Source of the DNA: Candidatus Zhuqueibacterota bacterium
GTDB lineage: Bacteria > BS750m-G25
Assembly (NCBI GenBank): GCA_016783505.1
Contig: JADHWK010000001.1
Span: 133,336 to 197,335 of the forward strand
Length of the DNA stretch: 64,000 bases
Reading direction: 5' to 3'
The translations under genes and the position numbers were made by a program. How positions within the stretch are numbered: position 1 is the stretch's first letter; each line of letters begins with the position of its first letter. Shown one piece after another: positions 17,086-26,932 of this stretch. The notes beneath the pieces were generated by a model. That model saw only the letters and a list, made by a program, of their open reading frames with translations, made no database searches and had not been told where the DNA came from.

Positions 17086-20000
17086 TCACCGGACAAAGAC
17101 CATCTTTTTGGTCTGAGAAAACCCATCTGCCTTCAGGTGATAGAAATATATCCCGGAAGATAACCCGGCAGCATCCCACCTCACCCGATGAACCCCAGCT
17201 CCTAAACTACAATCAATTAAGGAGGCTACCTCCTGACCGAGGATATTGTAGACCCTCAGTGTTACATGTCCAGATTTGGGTAAGCCATAGGTTATCGTCG
17301 TCACCGGGTTGAAGGGGTTGGGGTAGTTTTGCGCCAGGAAATACTCCTCAGGAACGTCCATTTTTCGAAGGACAGCGATCTCGGTTAAACCTGAAGTGGC
17401 CGGGATAAACTTGATCGCTCTACCATCGGCCAGTGGTGCTGCGGCCGGGGGATAAAGGTTGGCGTAAGAATACTGAAGACCGTCGTCGTGGGATTCATTC
17501 TCAATACCCACGGTGGCGTAATTATCATAGGAATCAACGTTATGCACAGTATTATATTGAACCAGGATCACCCCATCCCCAGTGGGGGTGGGATGGTAGA
17601 CAGGGTCTAAGAGTAGGACTTCAAAGGTCTCCATCTGGTTCCCGTAGGCATTCCGGACCCGGCTCCATTCAATGATGAAGCGGTGGTTTTCCCCGTCGAA
17701 GAAAACAAGCACCCGTCCCCCACCGCCTAAGTGCAGGTCGTCCCAGAAGGGGGCGATCAGGGCTGGCGGACCCATAGCCGCCGGGATGGCCCAGTTGCGG
17801 AAATTGTTCATCCAGGTACGGCCCATGGAAAGCCAGCCGTTGGAGCACACGGTAATGGTATCGTAGTCGAGACCGTAAAAGCGAAAGGTAAACGGCAGCG
17901 GTAGCACCTGGGAGTCCCCCTGGGGGTATGGTTCCCAGCTCCAGGGGTCGGGATCGGCTATATCCACCAAACTTAAGACCGTCCCTGATCCCCCCAGATA
18001 GGGGTCAATCTCGACCCAGTCATAGACCGGAGCCTCGGCATAACCCAAATCGGTGTCGTCATAGGCATAATAACCGTAGTCGTCAGGGCCCAGGGGATCA
18101 GCGCTGGTGACCGTGCCTAAGGTTACGGTAAAAAATACAGTTTTCAGAAAAACCCCATCGCTCAGAAGTTCCAGGGACAAGGAAACCCGATGGCCGACCA
18201 TGGCGGCCGGGGAAGCCCAAACCCCGAAAGGTTCGGTTTCGTTTCCCCGGACCGAATCGGCCTCCACATCCCCAAACGAAGCGGTGGAGTCCATCAGGGT
18301 GATCAATGAGTCGCTTGACCGTAACCGACCGGTGATGTTATAGGCGGGGCATGCCCCATTGTTGAGAAGCCTGACCACCAGATTTCCCGTCTCGCCCGGG
18401 TCTAAGACCCCGTCAACCCAATGATCGAGGTAAATTAATTCGAAAGCCACTACCGGCATTTCCATCAGCCCCTCCCACCCCCAGTTGAGGGCGTAAATAT
18501 GGCATCCCAGCCTGAGCGTATAACCGTCGGGGAGGATTTGGTCAATTAGTATTAAGAACGCCCCGGTATCCACCACCGCCGAATCGGGGGGAAGGTCCCC
18601 TATAAAGGCCACCGAATCCAGTAGGGTCACCCCCCCGCTCAGGGACCTCAGAACGACGATCACCGTCTGAGCGGTATCGCTGGTACCAAAATTCTTCAGG
18701 CGTAGCCCCAGGCTGACGGTTTCCCCCGGATTGATGAGGCCGTCCCCATTTCCCCAACTTTCACCCAGGCTGTCATCATCAACGAAGAAGCTGTCTACCC
18801 CCACAAAAACGGAATCTTGAAAAATCCAGACGGTGTCCTGATAGGGAACATAGTCGGATTTAGTGACGGTAACCAAAAGGGGACCCCCCGAATCCGGCCG
18901 GGCGGCAAGGGTCAAAAATCCGTCTGGGTCGGTCGTCCCCCGGGAAAATACCTCTCCTTCTTTCAACAGACAGACCAGCGCCCCCCCCACCGGCTGGGAC
19001 CCATCATCACTGACGAAAAGATCGAAATAATTTGTTCCCAGGGAAACCTGAGCAGGATGATCAGCCTGCAGGATGGTGGGTATCTTAGTCCGCAGCCCAA
19101 GCCCCGGGTCGCCCAGAATAACGTAGGTGTAGAAATAGAATTTCACCGAATTGGGACTGATATCTTGGGCCGCATACAGGGGGAAATTCCGGTATAGCTC
19201 CATCTTCCCCCTCAGAACGGCGGGCCCGAAATGGGTTACCCCCTCGTTTAAGATCCCCTGATAGATGCCGGCATCTAAGCAGTTATTCCAGCGGGTCTGT
19301 GTGAAAAGGTCGGTGGGGCCCACGAAGCTGACCCCTCCCCTAAGCGCCCATACCGACCCTGCCCGGATCCAGGCCTCGCCAAAGCAGGGCTCATAATACC
19401 CGAAGTTGCCACCCCCGCAGACGATGGAGGTCACCACCGGCAGCATAGGACCGTTGTTTAAGGACGATATGTGTTCCGTTCGAAAGACAGTCCACCCCCC
19501 TTCCCATCCCGCCCCCCGATAATTTACAAACCCCACCCCCGAATTGATAGAATTGATAATCGGATCAGGGGTATAGCTCGAATAGTCGGAGTAGAACGCC
19601 GTATCCACCCGGGTGTAGCCATAATCCAGGAGTTGATCCCTCACCCAAAGCTTGGTATCCCGGGCGGAAACCACCCCCCAGGAACCCATCGAATAATCCA
19701 CCACCAAAAGGGCACTCTGAAGCCACTGTGGGTCTTCCAAGTAGGGATCCCGTTCATAAGAAAGTATTTTGGCCACCACCGTATTCAGTTCACTAATGCT
19801 GGAGACCGACAACCGGCCCACGAAGACCTCCGGGAAATAATCGTCCCCTTCCAAAAGACCATAGGGATGGTCGGTAACATCCCAGGCCTCCCACCAAGGG
19901 TTGTTATTAAAAAAATAGAAAGTGGGAATCTGAATGTTCCCGTCCACATCCCCCACCAGCACTACATAGGTGGGGGGTTCCTCCTGGTTGAAATAGGCAT

Positions 20001-20901
20001 TTGATATGAATGCTTTGATAGCGTTAGCAGTGGATCCCTGGGGGGGAGGGGTCACTACCATAGTTGAATACCCCATCTGCCGCTTCCATTCCGCCAGGGG
20101 AAGGATGGCCTCATATCCCGAGGCCGGGACGATAAACAGATAACCCCCCTCCACACCAGAGCTGGGGTCATCCGGGGTCTCGTAATTAATAACCAGATCC
20201 TGGTAAAGGGTTTCAAAGGCCGTTGAGGGCTTCGGCCGGGTATCCAGCTTGGGATTGGTGGGATTGGCCCCCGAATAGGTCAGGGTGATCCCCAGTTGAT
20301 GGAAGAACTTGGCCTCCCTTCGCACCGGGTTGTATTGAACGGGACAGATGATCACCGGGACGAACCGCATCTCCCTCAAGATGACCGGCTTTCCCACCCT
20401 GACCAAGGTGTCCGGATAGAAGGTATCCTGCTGGTAGAAAGCCCCATCCTGGGTATAAGGCCGCATCTCCTGGCCGTCCGGCCCGAAGAGTTGAACGGCG
20501 GCTACATCTAAATCGGGAAGTGTAACATACTGGGTTTCCGTAAGGGTCAGTTCGACATTCTTATCCGGGGGTAGGGCCACAAAACAGGTAATCAGGGGTA
20601 AGTCGGGTTTGCCCACCTCTTCGATGGTCCCCTCCCCGGGGATTTTCAGAATCTGCCTGGTCTGCCCGCCAGTGTTAACCCTTTCCAGCTCCAAACCCGG
20701 AATGACCACCGAGAGCCGAATTTTTTGCCCATTGGATTCCAAAATACGAATTTCCGGTTTCCGATTGGCTTGAGACCCATCAGCCGGGATCCATTCCCCC
20801 CAGGCGTTTGAAAATATGAGCAGAACCCCTACCACCTTTCCAAACCTAATCAGTGACCTAACCATTACTTCATTCTCCATATTAGTACAGTTCCAACTCA
20901 T
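17086..20901 (-). CDS. C25 (gingipain-like) secreted protein with sorting tail
   Basis: 1271 residues from ATG 20901 (GAAGGGATA before it); ATG 20865 with GGAG 9 nt away is an alternative that gives a tidier signal peptide. Propeptide-like region ~50-240, C25-like domain ~255-640 with YVVLVGD and EGDDYFPEVFVGRLSV. The Cys is kept (C495 in IVCGGGNF) but the catalytic-His position is Ala464 (NYRGAG). Two CARDB-like domains, a GPDDYGYYAYD module with VCSNGWLSMG, then a tail with YPNPFNP ending KKMVFVR. Second of four C25-like paralogues here, lying directly upstream of the M6 gene. Surface or secreted; catalysis uncertain. Confidence 0.88.
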   Translation of the reverse strand: MSWNCTNMENEVMVRSLIRFGKVVGVLLIFSNAWGEWIPADGSQANRKPEIRILESNGQKIRLSVVIPGLELERVNTGGQTRQILKIPGEGTIEEVGKPDLPLITCFVALPPDKNVELTLTETQYVTLPDLDVAAVQLFGPDGQEMRPYTQDGAFYQQDTFYPDTLVRVGKPVILREMRFVPVIICPVQYNPVRREAKFFHQLGITLTYSGANPTNPKLDTRPKPSTAFETLYQDLVINYETPDDPSSGVEGGYLFIVPASGYEAILPLAEWKRQMGYSTMVVTPPPQGSTANAIKAFISNAYFNQEEPPTYVVLVGDVDGNIQIPTFYFFNNNPWWEAWDVTDHPYGLLEGDDYFPEVFVGRLSVSSISELNTVVAKILSYERDPYLEDPQWLQSALLVVDYSMGSWGVVSARDTKLWVRDQLLDYGYTRVDTAFYSDYSSYTPDPIINSINSGVGFVNYRGAGWEGGWTVFRTEHISSLNNGPMLPVVTSIVCGGGNFGYYEPCFGEAWIRAGSVWALRGGVSFVGPTDLFTQTRWNNCLDAGIYQGILNEGVTHFGPAVLRGKMELYRNFPLYAAQDISPNSVKFYFYTYVILGDPGLGLRTKIPTILQADHPAQVSLGTNYFDLFVSDDGSQPVGGALVCLLKEGEVFSRGTTDPDGFLTLAARPDSGGPLLVTVTKSDYVPYQDTVWIFQDSVFVGVDSFFVDDDSLGESWGNGDGLINPGETVSLGLRLKNFGTSDTAQTVIVVLRSLSGGVTLLDSVAFIGDLPPDSAVVDTGAFLILIDQILPDGYTLRLGCHIYALNWGWEGLMEMPVVAFELIYLDHWVDGVLDPGETGNLVVRLLNNGACPAYNITGRLRSSDSLITLMDSTASFGDVEADSVRGNETEPFGVWASPAAMVGHRVSLSLELLSDGVFLKTVFFTVTLGTVTSADPLGPDDYGYYAYDDTDLGYAEAPVYDWVEIDPYLGGSGTVLSLVDIADPDPWSWEPYPQGDSQVLPLPFTFRFYGLDYDTITVCSNGWLSMGRTWMNNFRNWAIPAAMGPPALIAPFWDDLHLGGGGRVLVFFDGENHRFIIEWSRVRNAYGNQMETFEVLLLDPVYHPTPTGDGVILVQYNTVHNVDSYDNYATVGIENESHDDGLQYSYANLYPPAAAPLADGRAIKFIPATSGLTEIAVLRKMDVPEEYFLAQNYPNPFNPVTTITYGLPKSGHVTLRVYNILGQEVASLIDCSLGAGVHRVRWDAAGLSSGIYFYHLKADGFSQTKKMVFVR

Positions 20902-20990
20902 TATCCCTTCACCACTTCAGCGTATCTGCACCTTTTTAATTTGTTTAACCACAGATTACACAGATTATTAATAGATTCGTAATAGTTCAG

Positions 20991-21079
20991 CCCCGTCATT
21001 ATGAATGAAGCGAAGCGGAATGAAGAATCTTTATTTCCAAAAGACTTGAAGATTCTTCACTACGTTCAGAATGACGGGG
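20991..21079. repeat. Long imperfect inverted repeat (CGTCATTCTGA...GAAGAATC family)
   Basis: The left arm from CCCCGTCATT to AATGAAGAATCTT pairs with the right arm AAGATTCTTCA to AATGACGGGG. The left arm carries an extra ~10 bases including GAAGCGAAGCGG. It resembles a small non-coding mobile repeat found in many environmental genomes. Related copies at 43894-43975 and 56957-56993. Confidence 0.65.
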
Positions 21080-21179
21080 GGGTGAACTTTTACATAGATT
21101 CAAAGTATAATTCTTTTGATTTTTTCTGCGGTATCAGTGAAATTTATGGTATTAATCCTAAATCAATTTGAAATCCCGG

Positions 21180-23477
21180 CTATTTTAACAGCACGGATTT
21201 CTTGGTTTGAACAAAATCCCCAGCTTCCAATCTAAAGAAATAAATCCCAGAAGCTAAATCAATCCCATCCCAGTTAATTTGATGACGACCAGTGTTTTGA
21301 TGTTTAGCCAGCAACGTAGCCACCTCTTGGCCTTTAATGTTGTAGACCTTCAGACTCACCCAACTATGGCTTGGTATCTGGTATCTGATGACGGTTGTGG
21401 AGTTGAAAGGATTGGGAAAGTTCTGCTCCAATCGAAAACTGAGCGGGGTAGGATCACCCCGATCCGGAATCAACGACCCCCCTGTTCCCCCCACGATAAG
21501 CACGTCATCAATGGCCCAGCCGTCCTCGGTCAGGGTGGAATCGGTGACCAGCCGGAATCGGATCTTAATCGCCATGGAATCCCCACAATAGCCGTCCAGG
21601 GGAATGATCATCTGGGTCCAGTTCAATTGTATTCCCCCCACCGGCCCCGCCAGTTCCGCCCAGTTATGGCCGTTATCGGTGGAGATCTCGACATAACCGA
21701 AGTCATAATCGTATTCTAAATAGTAGCGATGCCAGAAGGATAGGGCGGCGGTGGTATAGGGGGAAAGATCTATCCCCTGGGTCAGGGCCACCCAGGCATC
21801 GGTCAGGTTTTCATATTCCCCCCGGGGGCTATCGGTTAATAAAGTCATTGGGGAATGGGGGTCGCTCTGAGCCAGACCCCAGCTTCCCGTACCCCCCGTG
21901 GTCCAGCGGCTCAATCCATCTTCAAAATCATCCCAAAAAAGGGCATCAGCCCGGGACAGGGTGAAAGCGATGACCGTATCCTGACCCAGGACCATCGAGT
22001 CTGCGAAGGGAACACACCCGTCAGCGGTGACCAGAACGGAATAGGGGCTTTGGGGAAGGGAGATGGAATAGGCCCCCGTGACCGGGTTAGAAAAGACGGT
22101 ATCGGCTTTATTGCCCCGGAATACCAGCCTCGCCCCCAGGGGATTGCCAGAAGCGGCATCCTGAACCGTCCCGGCAAGGTCCCACCAGGGCAGGGGTTCC
22201 AGGGTTACGTTACGAACCGTAGGGTCGGTCTCATTGACAACAATCCCGGGGATTATCGCTTCCTGGTACCCTTCCCTGAAGACCCTTAAGGTATAGCTGC
22301 CGGGAAGCAGAAGCCTCCGGTAGCGACCCCAACGGGGATCGCTGTACCTGGGTTTTAGGACATCGCCGGTCGCCCCGAGGATCTGAACTTCAGCCTTAAG
22401 GGGCTGCCCGGTCTGGGCATCGGAGATTATCCCCGTGAGCTGGGCCCCACTGGTCTCACCATAACCCAGAATGCGTCTCATCAGATATTCAGCCCCGGGG
22501 ATGTTCCTCTCAATGGTATCCTCAATGAGGGCGCTGTCCGGCTGCAGGTTGTTGGTGCCGCATTCGATCAGAAACTGAATGGCGCCGGTGGCAGTATAGA
22601 ACCAATCATGGGCGTGGCCCCGCCGGGACTCACTATTTGAGGGCTGGTAATGACCAGTCCCGGACTCATTAACGATAAGCCCAGCCACATCGTAGGCGAT
22701 GTCCTGAATGACCCCATAATCGGGGGGATGTTTCCCCTCCCAGTTCCAGGAATAGAAAACCTTCTCAAAATTATCGGAACTACGGGCGCTGTGGTAGGCG
22801 ATGGACAGCACGAAATTCTGCTGGACCGCCAGGTCCCTAATAGCCTGGTTTTCCAGTTCCGAAAAAGGATAGGGCCCCCGGTAATAATCGTAATCCCCCT
22901 GGTATAAGGTGTCCCCGTGAATCCAGTTGAAATCATAATTTCTGTTCGGGTCTACCCCATCTATATCCCATCCTATTCCCACTCTATAGTCAAATATCCC
23001 ATTTTCATTATTGTCCCGCTTGTTCTTGCGATAGGTCAGGTCGAGCGTATCGGTGACCACCAGATGGCCCTCCGGGTTCATGGTAGGGACGAACCAGATC
23101 TCCAGTTCATTGACACATCTGGTCAGGAAAGTAGGGGAGCCGTACCAGGTAACCAGATCCCCGATCATCTTCATGCAGATCTCCACCCCCAGCACCTCTT
23201 CAGCATGGTGCTGGCCAATATTTAGCACCGCTGGCTCATCCTCTTCAACTTCCACCGAGTCTGAAATCTTTACCGCCCAGATGGGCAGGGAGTCCTGGGT
23301 GGAAATCCCGATGGTATCCCACTTCATAATGCCCGGGTAAAGGGTGGACAATGAATCTAACTCGGAGTATATCTCCTCTAGGGTATGAAATCGGGGGTCA
23401 AGCTGGGAGAAGGTCTTTCCCCAAGGGATGACGCTGAGGACTATAAACAAAAAAGTTTTGAGTCGGTCGAAATTCAT
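21180..23477 (-). CDS. M14-family zinc carboxypeptidase with MAM-like domain and sorting tail
   Basis: 765 residues with an N-terminal signal segment. The carboxypeptidase A-type site is complete: zinc ligands H91 and E94 in GQHHAEEV and H229 in SIAYHSA, substrate residues in MNPEGH, YRKNKRDN and VDPNRNYDF, and catalytic Glu305 in FLIECGTNN. It would remove C-terminal residues from peptides outside the cell. It is followed by two carboxypeptidase-regulatory-like beta domains, an immune inhibitor A/MAM-like jelly-roll from FWDDFEDGLSRW to GWAIDDVLIV, and a tail with FPNPFNS ending KKSVLLK. Starts 8 nt after the propeller gene, so almost certainly one operon. Confidence 0.93.
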   Translation of the reverse strand: MNFDRLKTFLFIVLSVIPWGKTFSQLDPRFHTLEEIYSELDSLSTLYPGIMKWDTIGISTQDSLPIWAVKISDSVEVEEDEPAVLNIGQHHAEEVLGVEICMKMIGDLVTWYGSPTFLTRCVNELEIWFVPTMNPEGHLVVTDTLDLTYRKNKRDNNENGIFDYRVGIGWDIDGVDPNRNYDFNWIHGDTLYQGDYDYYRGPYPFSELENQAIRDLAVQQNFVLSIAYHSARSSDNFEKVFYSWNWEGKHPPDYGVIQDIAYDVAGLIVNESGTGHYQPSNSESRRGHAHDWFYTATGAIQFLIECGTNNLQPDSALIEDTIERNIPGAEYLMRRILGYGETSGAQLTGIISDAQTGQPLKAEVQILGATGDVLKPRYSDPRWGRYRRLLLPGSYTLRVFREGYQEAIIPGIVVNETDPTVRNVTLEPLPWWDLAGTVQDAASGNPLGARLVFRGNKADTVFSNPVTGAYSISLPQSPYSVLVTADGCVPFADSMVLGQDTVIAFTLSRADALFWDDFEDGLSRWTTGGTGSWGLAQSDPHSPMTLLTDSPRGEYENLTDAWVALTQGIDLSPYTTAALSFWHRYYLEYDYDFGYVEISTDNGHNWAELAGPVGGIQLNWTQMIIPLDGYCGDSMAIKIRFRLVTDSTLTEDGWAIDDVLIVGGTGGSLIPDRGDPTPLSFRLEQNFPNPFNSTTVIRYQIPSHSWVSLKVYNIKGQEVATLLAKHQNTGRHQINWDGIDLASGIYFFRLEAGDFVQTKKSVLLK

Positions 23478-23485
23478 ATTAAGTC

Positions 23486-26400
23486 TTACCTTAAAAGAAT
23501 CATCTTTCTGATCCGGCCTGATCCAACGGTTTTCAGGTGGCCAAAATAAATTCCGCTGGCCACCTTCCGCCCCAACTCATCGTTTCCATCCCAGCCTACC
23601 CTGTATTCCCCGGGGAACAGCGGTCCCGTGTAGAGGGTGCAAACCAGCCGGCCCCGGATATTATAAACAACCAGGTCCACCCAATCCTGCTGGGCCAGAC
23701 GAAAGTGAAGGGTGGTAGAAGCGTTGAAGGGGTTGGGATAGTTGGGGAAGAGCTCAAAAGAAGTAATCCCACCATGCAAGCCATTCCCTTCTATCCCTAC
23801 CCACAGGTCGTTTACCCTTTGGGCGTAGATATTGCGGAGGAGGGCCTTCCCCGAACTCCGCAGGTCTTCCCAAAGGACAATGGCTCCCCCGGCGTAATCG
23901 GTCACCAAGATGGGATCAACCTGATGGTTGTGATAGTCGCACACAACCGCTCCATTCTCCCCCCATAGGCCCATCCCATTTTCATTAAGCTCCTGGGCAT
24001 AGATGTCAGCTGCACCCGAGCGATAGTCCTCCCAGGCGATGATAATCCGGTCCGGGGCCGCTCGCAGGATAGCCGGCTGGCTCTGATTTCCGAAAGCAGA
24101 ACAAATGGGAACCCCATTCTCCTCCCATAGGCATTCCCCTACCCCGCTGATCCATTGGGCATAGATATTGTTATCTATCCCGTTGCGAAAGTCCTTCCAC
24201 CCAATAAAGACCCCCTCCTGGCCATCGGCGGCCAGGACCGGACCTTTTTGGTCATTGGGCATCATCACCACGGGAAGCCCGCTTAAGGAATCGGGTCCCT
24301 CTACCTTCCACAGGATGGTGCCATCCCCGGCCACGCGCTGGGCGTAGATGTCGGTTGTCAGTTCAGTGGAGGCGTCCCGACCGTCCTCCCAGACCACGAT
24401 TACCCCCCCGAACCCGTCGGGGACGGCCCGGGGGTAGACCTGGTTTCCCACCGCCCCGGATACGACCAGCCCCCCGGGGGGCCAACCGGAAACCACCCCA
24501 CCATCCCCATCCAGATGTTGGACGAAAATATTATAATCCTGAAATCCTCCCCGCCAGACGATAAAGCTCCCCCCCTGGCCATCGTATATGGAACCGTAAG
24601 GAAAATCTTCCCCAAAACCTAAGGAAATTTGCTCGCCGGCTGAACCCCATAAGATGCCTCCTGAGGAATCCACCCGCTGGAGGTAAACGTTGGGATCGCT
24701 GAAGTAGGGGAAATCGGTCCATCCGACGAAAGCCCCGCCTTCTCCGTTACCCACAATGGTGGGTTTTATCTGATCATGTCCGGTGGGAAATAGGTGGATG
24801 CCATTTCTTCCCCACAGGGTATCCCCATGGCTGTCAATCCGCTGGAGGAAAATCTGGAGCGAATCGTCAACCCGGGCTTCAGAGGCTATGATCCCCCCCC
24901 CGGTCCCATCGGGGGTGATCACCGGATAATAGTCGCCGATGTATGAGTTCACATCCGCCCACAGCCCGGCGTCATTCCCATTTACCCACCATTGGACGAG
25001 CCCGGTGGTATCCAGAGTCTGGGCGAAGACCCGGGTTCCCATCCGCCCCAGTCGCTGGTCCTCCCAGATGGCCAGCACTTGAGCCGACCCCTTGGGGATG
25101 ACCCGGGGGTGTTTCGCGTCCCCGTCTATGCCCCACTCCAGTTGAAACCCATCTTCCCCCGGCCAGAGGGGTGTTCCGAGGGCACCGATATGTTGGACGT
25201 AGATACCTGGGCTCCCTTTCCGGGTATCCCCCCAAGCCAGAATTGCCCCCCCGGACCCATCCTCCCTCACCAGCGGGGAAAACTGATGATAGTTGGCCCC
25301 TGAGACCAAGATCCCGTCCGCCGCCCATAATGTATCCCCGTCGGTATTCAACCGCTGGGCGTAGATGTCGTTGTAGGGAATGCCCCCATTCCGCTCATCC
25401 TCCCAGGCCACCACGACTCCCCCAAAACCATCCCCCCGCAGCCGGGCCTCGATCTGGTCACCATCCGCGGTACAGACTGGCGCCCCGTCTGTATCCCATA
25501 ACAAAGTCCCATCGGGAGAAATCCGTTGGGCGTAGATGTCGGCGAGGGTATTGGTGGGGTCATTCCGGTTATCATGCCAGATGACGATGGCCCCGCCGGC
25601 CCCATCGGGGACCAGCCTGGGATTCTGCTGCTTTTTGGGAAGGGTGCACAACCCAATCCCACCATCTGGCCATTGGGGGAAACCGGAACCGTCCATCCGT
25701 TGGATGTAGAGGTCGCCGTCATCCTCTCTTTGATCGTGCCACACGATGTAGACCCCACCCGACCCGTCGGGGATCAGCTTGGGATGGTCCTGGTTGCCGA
25801 TAAAGTCGCAGACCGGGGTGCCCCCTTCCTCCCACAACAATTGCCCGTTGGCACCCACCCACTGGGCGTATATCTGGTGATCGTTAGCCTGTCTCCGATC
25901 CCACCAAGCGATGATAGCCCCCCCAGCTCCATCGTCCTCAATGGTAAGACCCGACTGTCCCCCGGGCTGGGCACAGACCGCCACCCCATTGAGAGGCCAT
26001 CCAGGTGGAACCTGACCGCTACCATCCACCCGCTGGGCGTAGATGTCCCCATCGGCACCGGAGCGGGAATCCACCCAAGCAACGATGATCCCGCCCGCCC
26101 CGTCCCCGGTTATCCCGATGGCTATCTGGATGTCAAAGGCGGTACACAGCGGCACCCCGGCCGGGTCCCACAAAAGCTCCCCGGCTCCGGAGATCCGCTG
26201 GGCGTAGATGTCCCCGGCGGTATCGGCCCGGAAGTCCACCCAGGCCACCACGACTCCACCGGCCCCATCTACCACCACCACCGGGTCCTCCTGCCTGTCG
26301 AGCTCAGCACAGACAACAGTCCCCCCTTCCCCCCAGAGCAGGTTGCCATCCCCAGCCACCCGCTGGGCAAACAGGTCCCGCTGTCCGTTCCTGCAATCGG

Positions 26401-26566
26401 ACCAGAGATAGATGGCCCCGCCGGCCCCATCGGAAGCCCCGGCCCGGTTCCATTCGATATGGTGACCCTGGCGCACCGGTACCCCGGCCGGGTCCCAACC
26501 GATCTGAGCATGAACTAAATAACCCACTAAAAAGCCAAATCCTATCAACCATTTAAAGACTCTCAT
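23486..26566 (-). CDS. Secreted 16-repeat beta-propeller-like protein with sorting tail
   Basis: 1026 residues: signal peptide, then about sixteen ~55-residue units with the pattern DGAGGxIVAWxDxR...DIYAQRVxxxGxxLWxxxGxPVC, then a tail with YPNPFNA ending RKMILLR. The units look like WD/BNR-type propeller blades; sixteen could form two eight-bladed rings, which is inference. No catalytic signature is seen, so adhesion or ligand binding is more likely than enzymatic action. AAAGGAGAT precedes the ATG. First gene of a pair with the M14 carboxypeptidase. Confidence 0.82.
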   Translation of the reverse strand: MRVFKWLIGFGFLVGYLVHAQIGWDPAGVPVRQGHHIEWNRAGASDGAGGAIYLWSDCRNGQRDLFAQRVAGDGNLLWGEGGTVVCAELDRQEDPVVVVDGAGGVVVAWVDFRADTAGDIYAQRISGAGELLWDPAGVPLCTAFDIQIAIGITGDGAGGIIVAWVDSRSGADGDIYAQRVDGSGQVPPGWPLNGVAVCAQPGGQSGLTIEDDGAGGAIIAWWDRRQANDHQIYAQWVGANGQLLWEEGGTPVCDFIGNQDHPKLIPDGSGGVYIVWHDQREDDGDLYIQRMDGSGFPQWPDGGIGLCTLPKKQQNPRLVPDGAGGAIVIWHDNRNDPTNTLADIYAQRISPDGTLLWDTDGAPVCTADGDQIEARLRGDGFGGVVVAWEDERNGGIPYNDIYAQRLNTDGDTLWAADGILVSGANYHQFSPLVREDGSGGAILAWGDTRKGSPGIYVQHIGALGTPLWPGEDGFQLEWGIDGDAKHPRVIPKGSAQVLAIWEDQRLGRMGTRVFAQTLDTTGLVQWWVNGNDAGLWADVNSYIGDYYPVITPDGTGGGIIASEARVDDSLQIFLQRIDSHGDTLWGRNGIHLFPTGHDQIKPTIVGNGEGGAFVGWTDFPYFSDPNVYLQRVDSSGGILWGSAGEQISLGFGEDFPYGSIYDGQGGSFIVWRGGFQDYNIFVQHLDGDGGVVSGWPPGGLVVSGAVGNQVYPRAVPDGFGGVIVVWEDGRDASTELTTDIYAQRVAGDGTILWKVEGPDSLSGLPVVMMPNDQKGPVLAADGQEGVFIGWKDFRNGIDNNIYAQWISGVGECLWEENGVPICSAFGNQSQPAILRAAPDRIIIAWEDYRSGAADIYAQELNENGMGLWGENGAVVCDYHNHQVDPILVTDYAGGAIVLWEDLRSSGKALLRNIYAQRVNDLWVGIEGNGLHGGITSFELFPNYPNPFNASTTLHFRLAQQDWVDLVVYNIRGRLVCTLYTGPLFPGEYRVGWDGNDELGRKVASGIYFGHLKTVGSGRIRKMILLR

Positions 26567-26694
26567 GACCTACATCTCCTTTCCATTGCATCATTGTGTC
26601 TTCGGAATATAATTTTGTCATCTGTGACTTGAAATTTTATTGTCCAGTCGAGTTTGACCCAAAAGTCACTATAGCGTAAGCCGGGTTAATCAGG

Positions 26695-26891
26695 TCCGTC
26701 AGGCGCCGGACTGATGCCTAACTGACGCCTTACCTAAAGGCATCCCACCGTAGTCGCAGGCTTTACACCTGCGTATGATTTCGCACCCCGCACCCATAAA
26801 GGGTGCGGCTACATTTAAAAAGTTTCCCCCCAAAAAAACTGTTATTATAGACTTTCGATGAATGGAATGTTCCAGCGGATGACAACATCCG
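26695..26891. repeat. Cluster of hairpin repeats between pilD and the propeller gene
   Basis: Contains the GTCAGGCGCC-family palindrome (26695-26711), ATGCCT/AGGCAT, CGCAGG-7nt-CCTGCG (26755-26773), CCGCACCC-ATAAA-GGGTGCGG (26788-26808, perfect 8 bp) and CGGATG-ACAA-CATCCG (26876-26891). It explains most of the 366-bp gap 26567-26932; no gene is visible in it. The last hairpin lies ~40 nt past the pilD stop and could stabilise that transcript's end. Confidence 0.6.
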
Positions 26892-26932
26892 TCAGAAACG
26901 TAGTATTTTAAATTTGCCAAAGTTCAGGTTGA

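Noticed and set aside
17033-17179. N-terminal extension of the M6 protease to ATG 17179
   Set aside because: Would overlap the upstream C25-like gene, lacks a signal peptide at its start, and the ATG at 17032 has a strong ribosome site and signal peptide.
25526-26518. 330-codon plus-strand open frame opposite the propeller gene, and many similar long plus-strand frames (e.g. 30055-30663, 19471-20004, 32752-33327)
   Set aside because: They lie antisense to genes with clear families and signals, have low-complexity Pro/Gly/His/Arg-rich translations and no domain; they arise from codon bias of the minus-strand genes.
26699-26920. 73-codon minus-strand frame
   Set aside because: It runs straight through the hairpin cluster at 26695-26891 and has no ribosome site; a repeat artefact.
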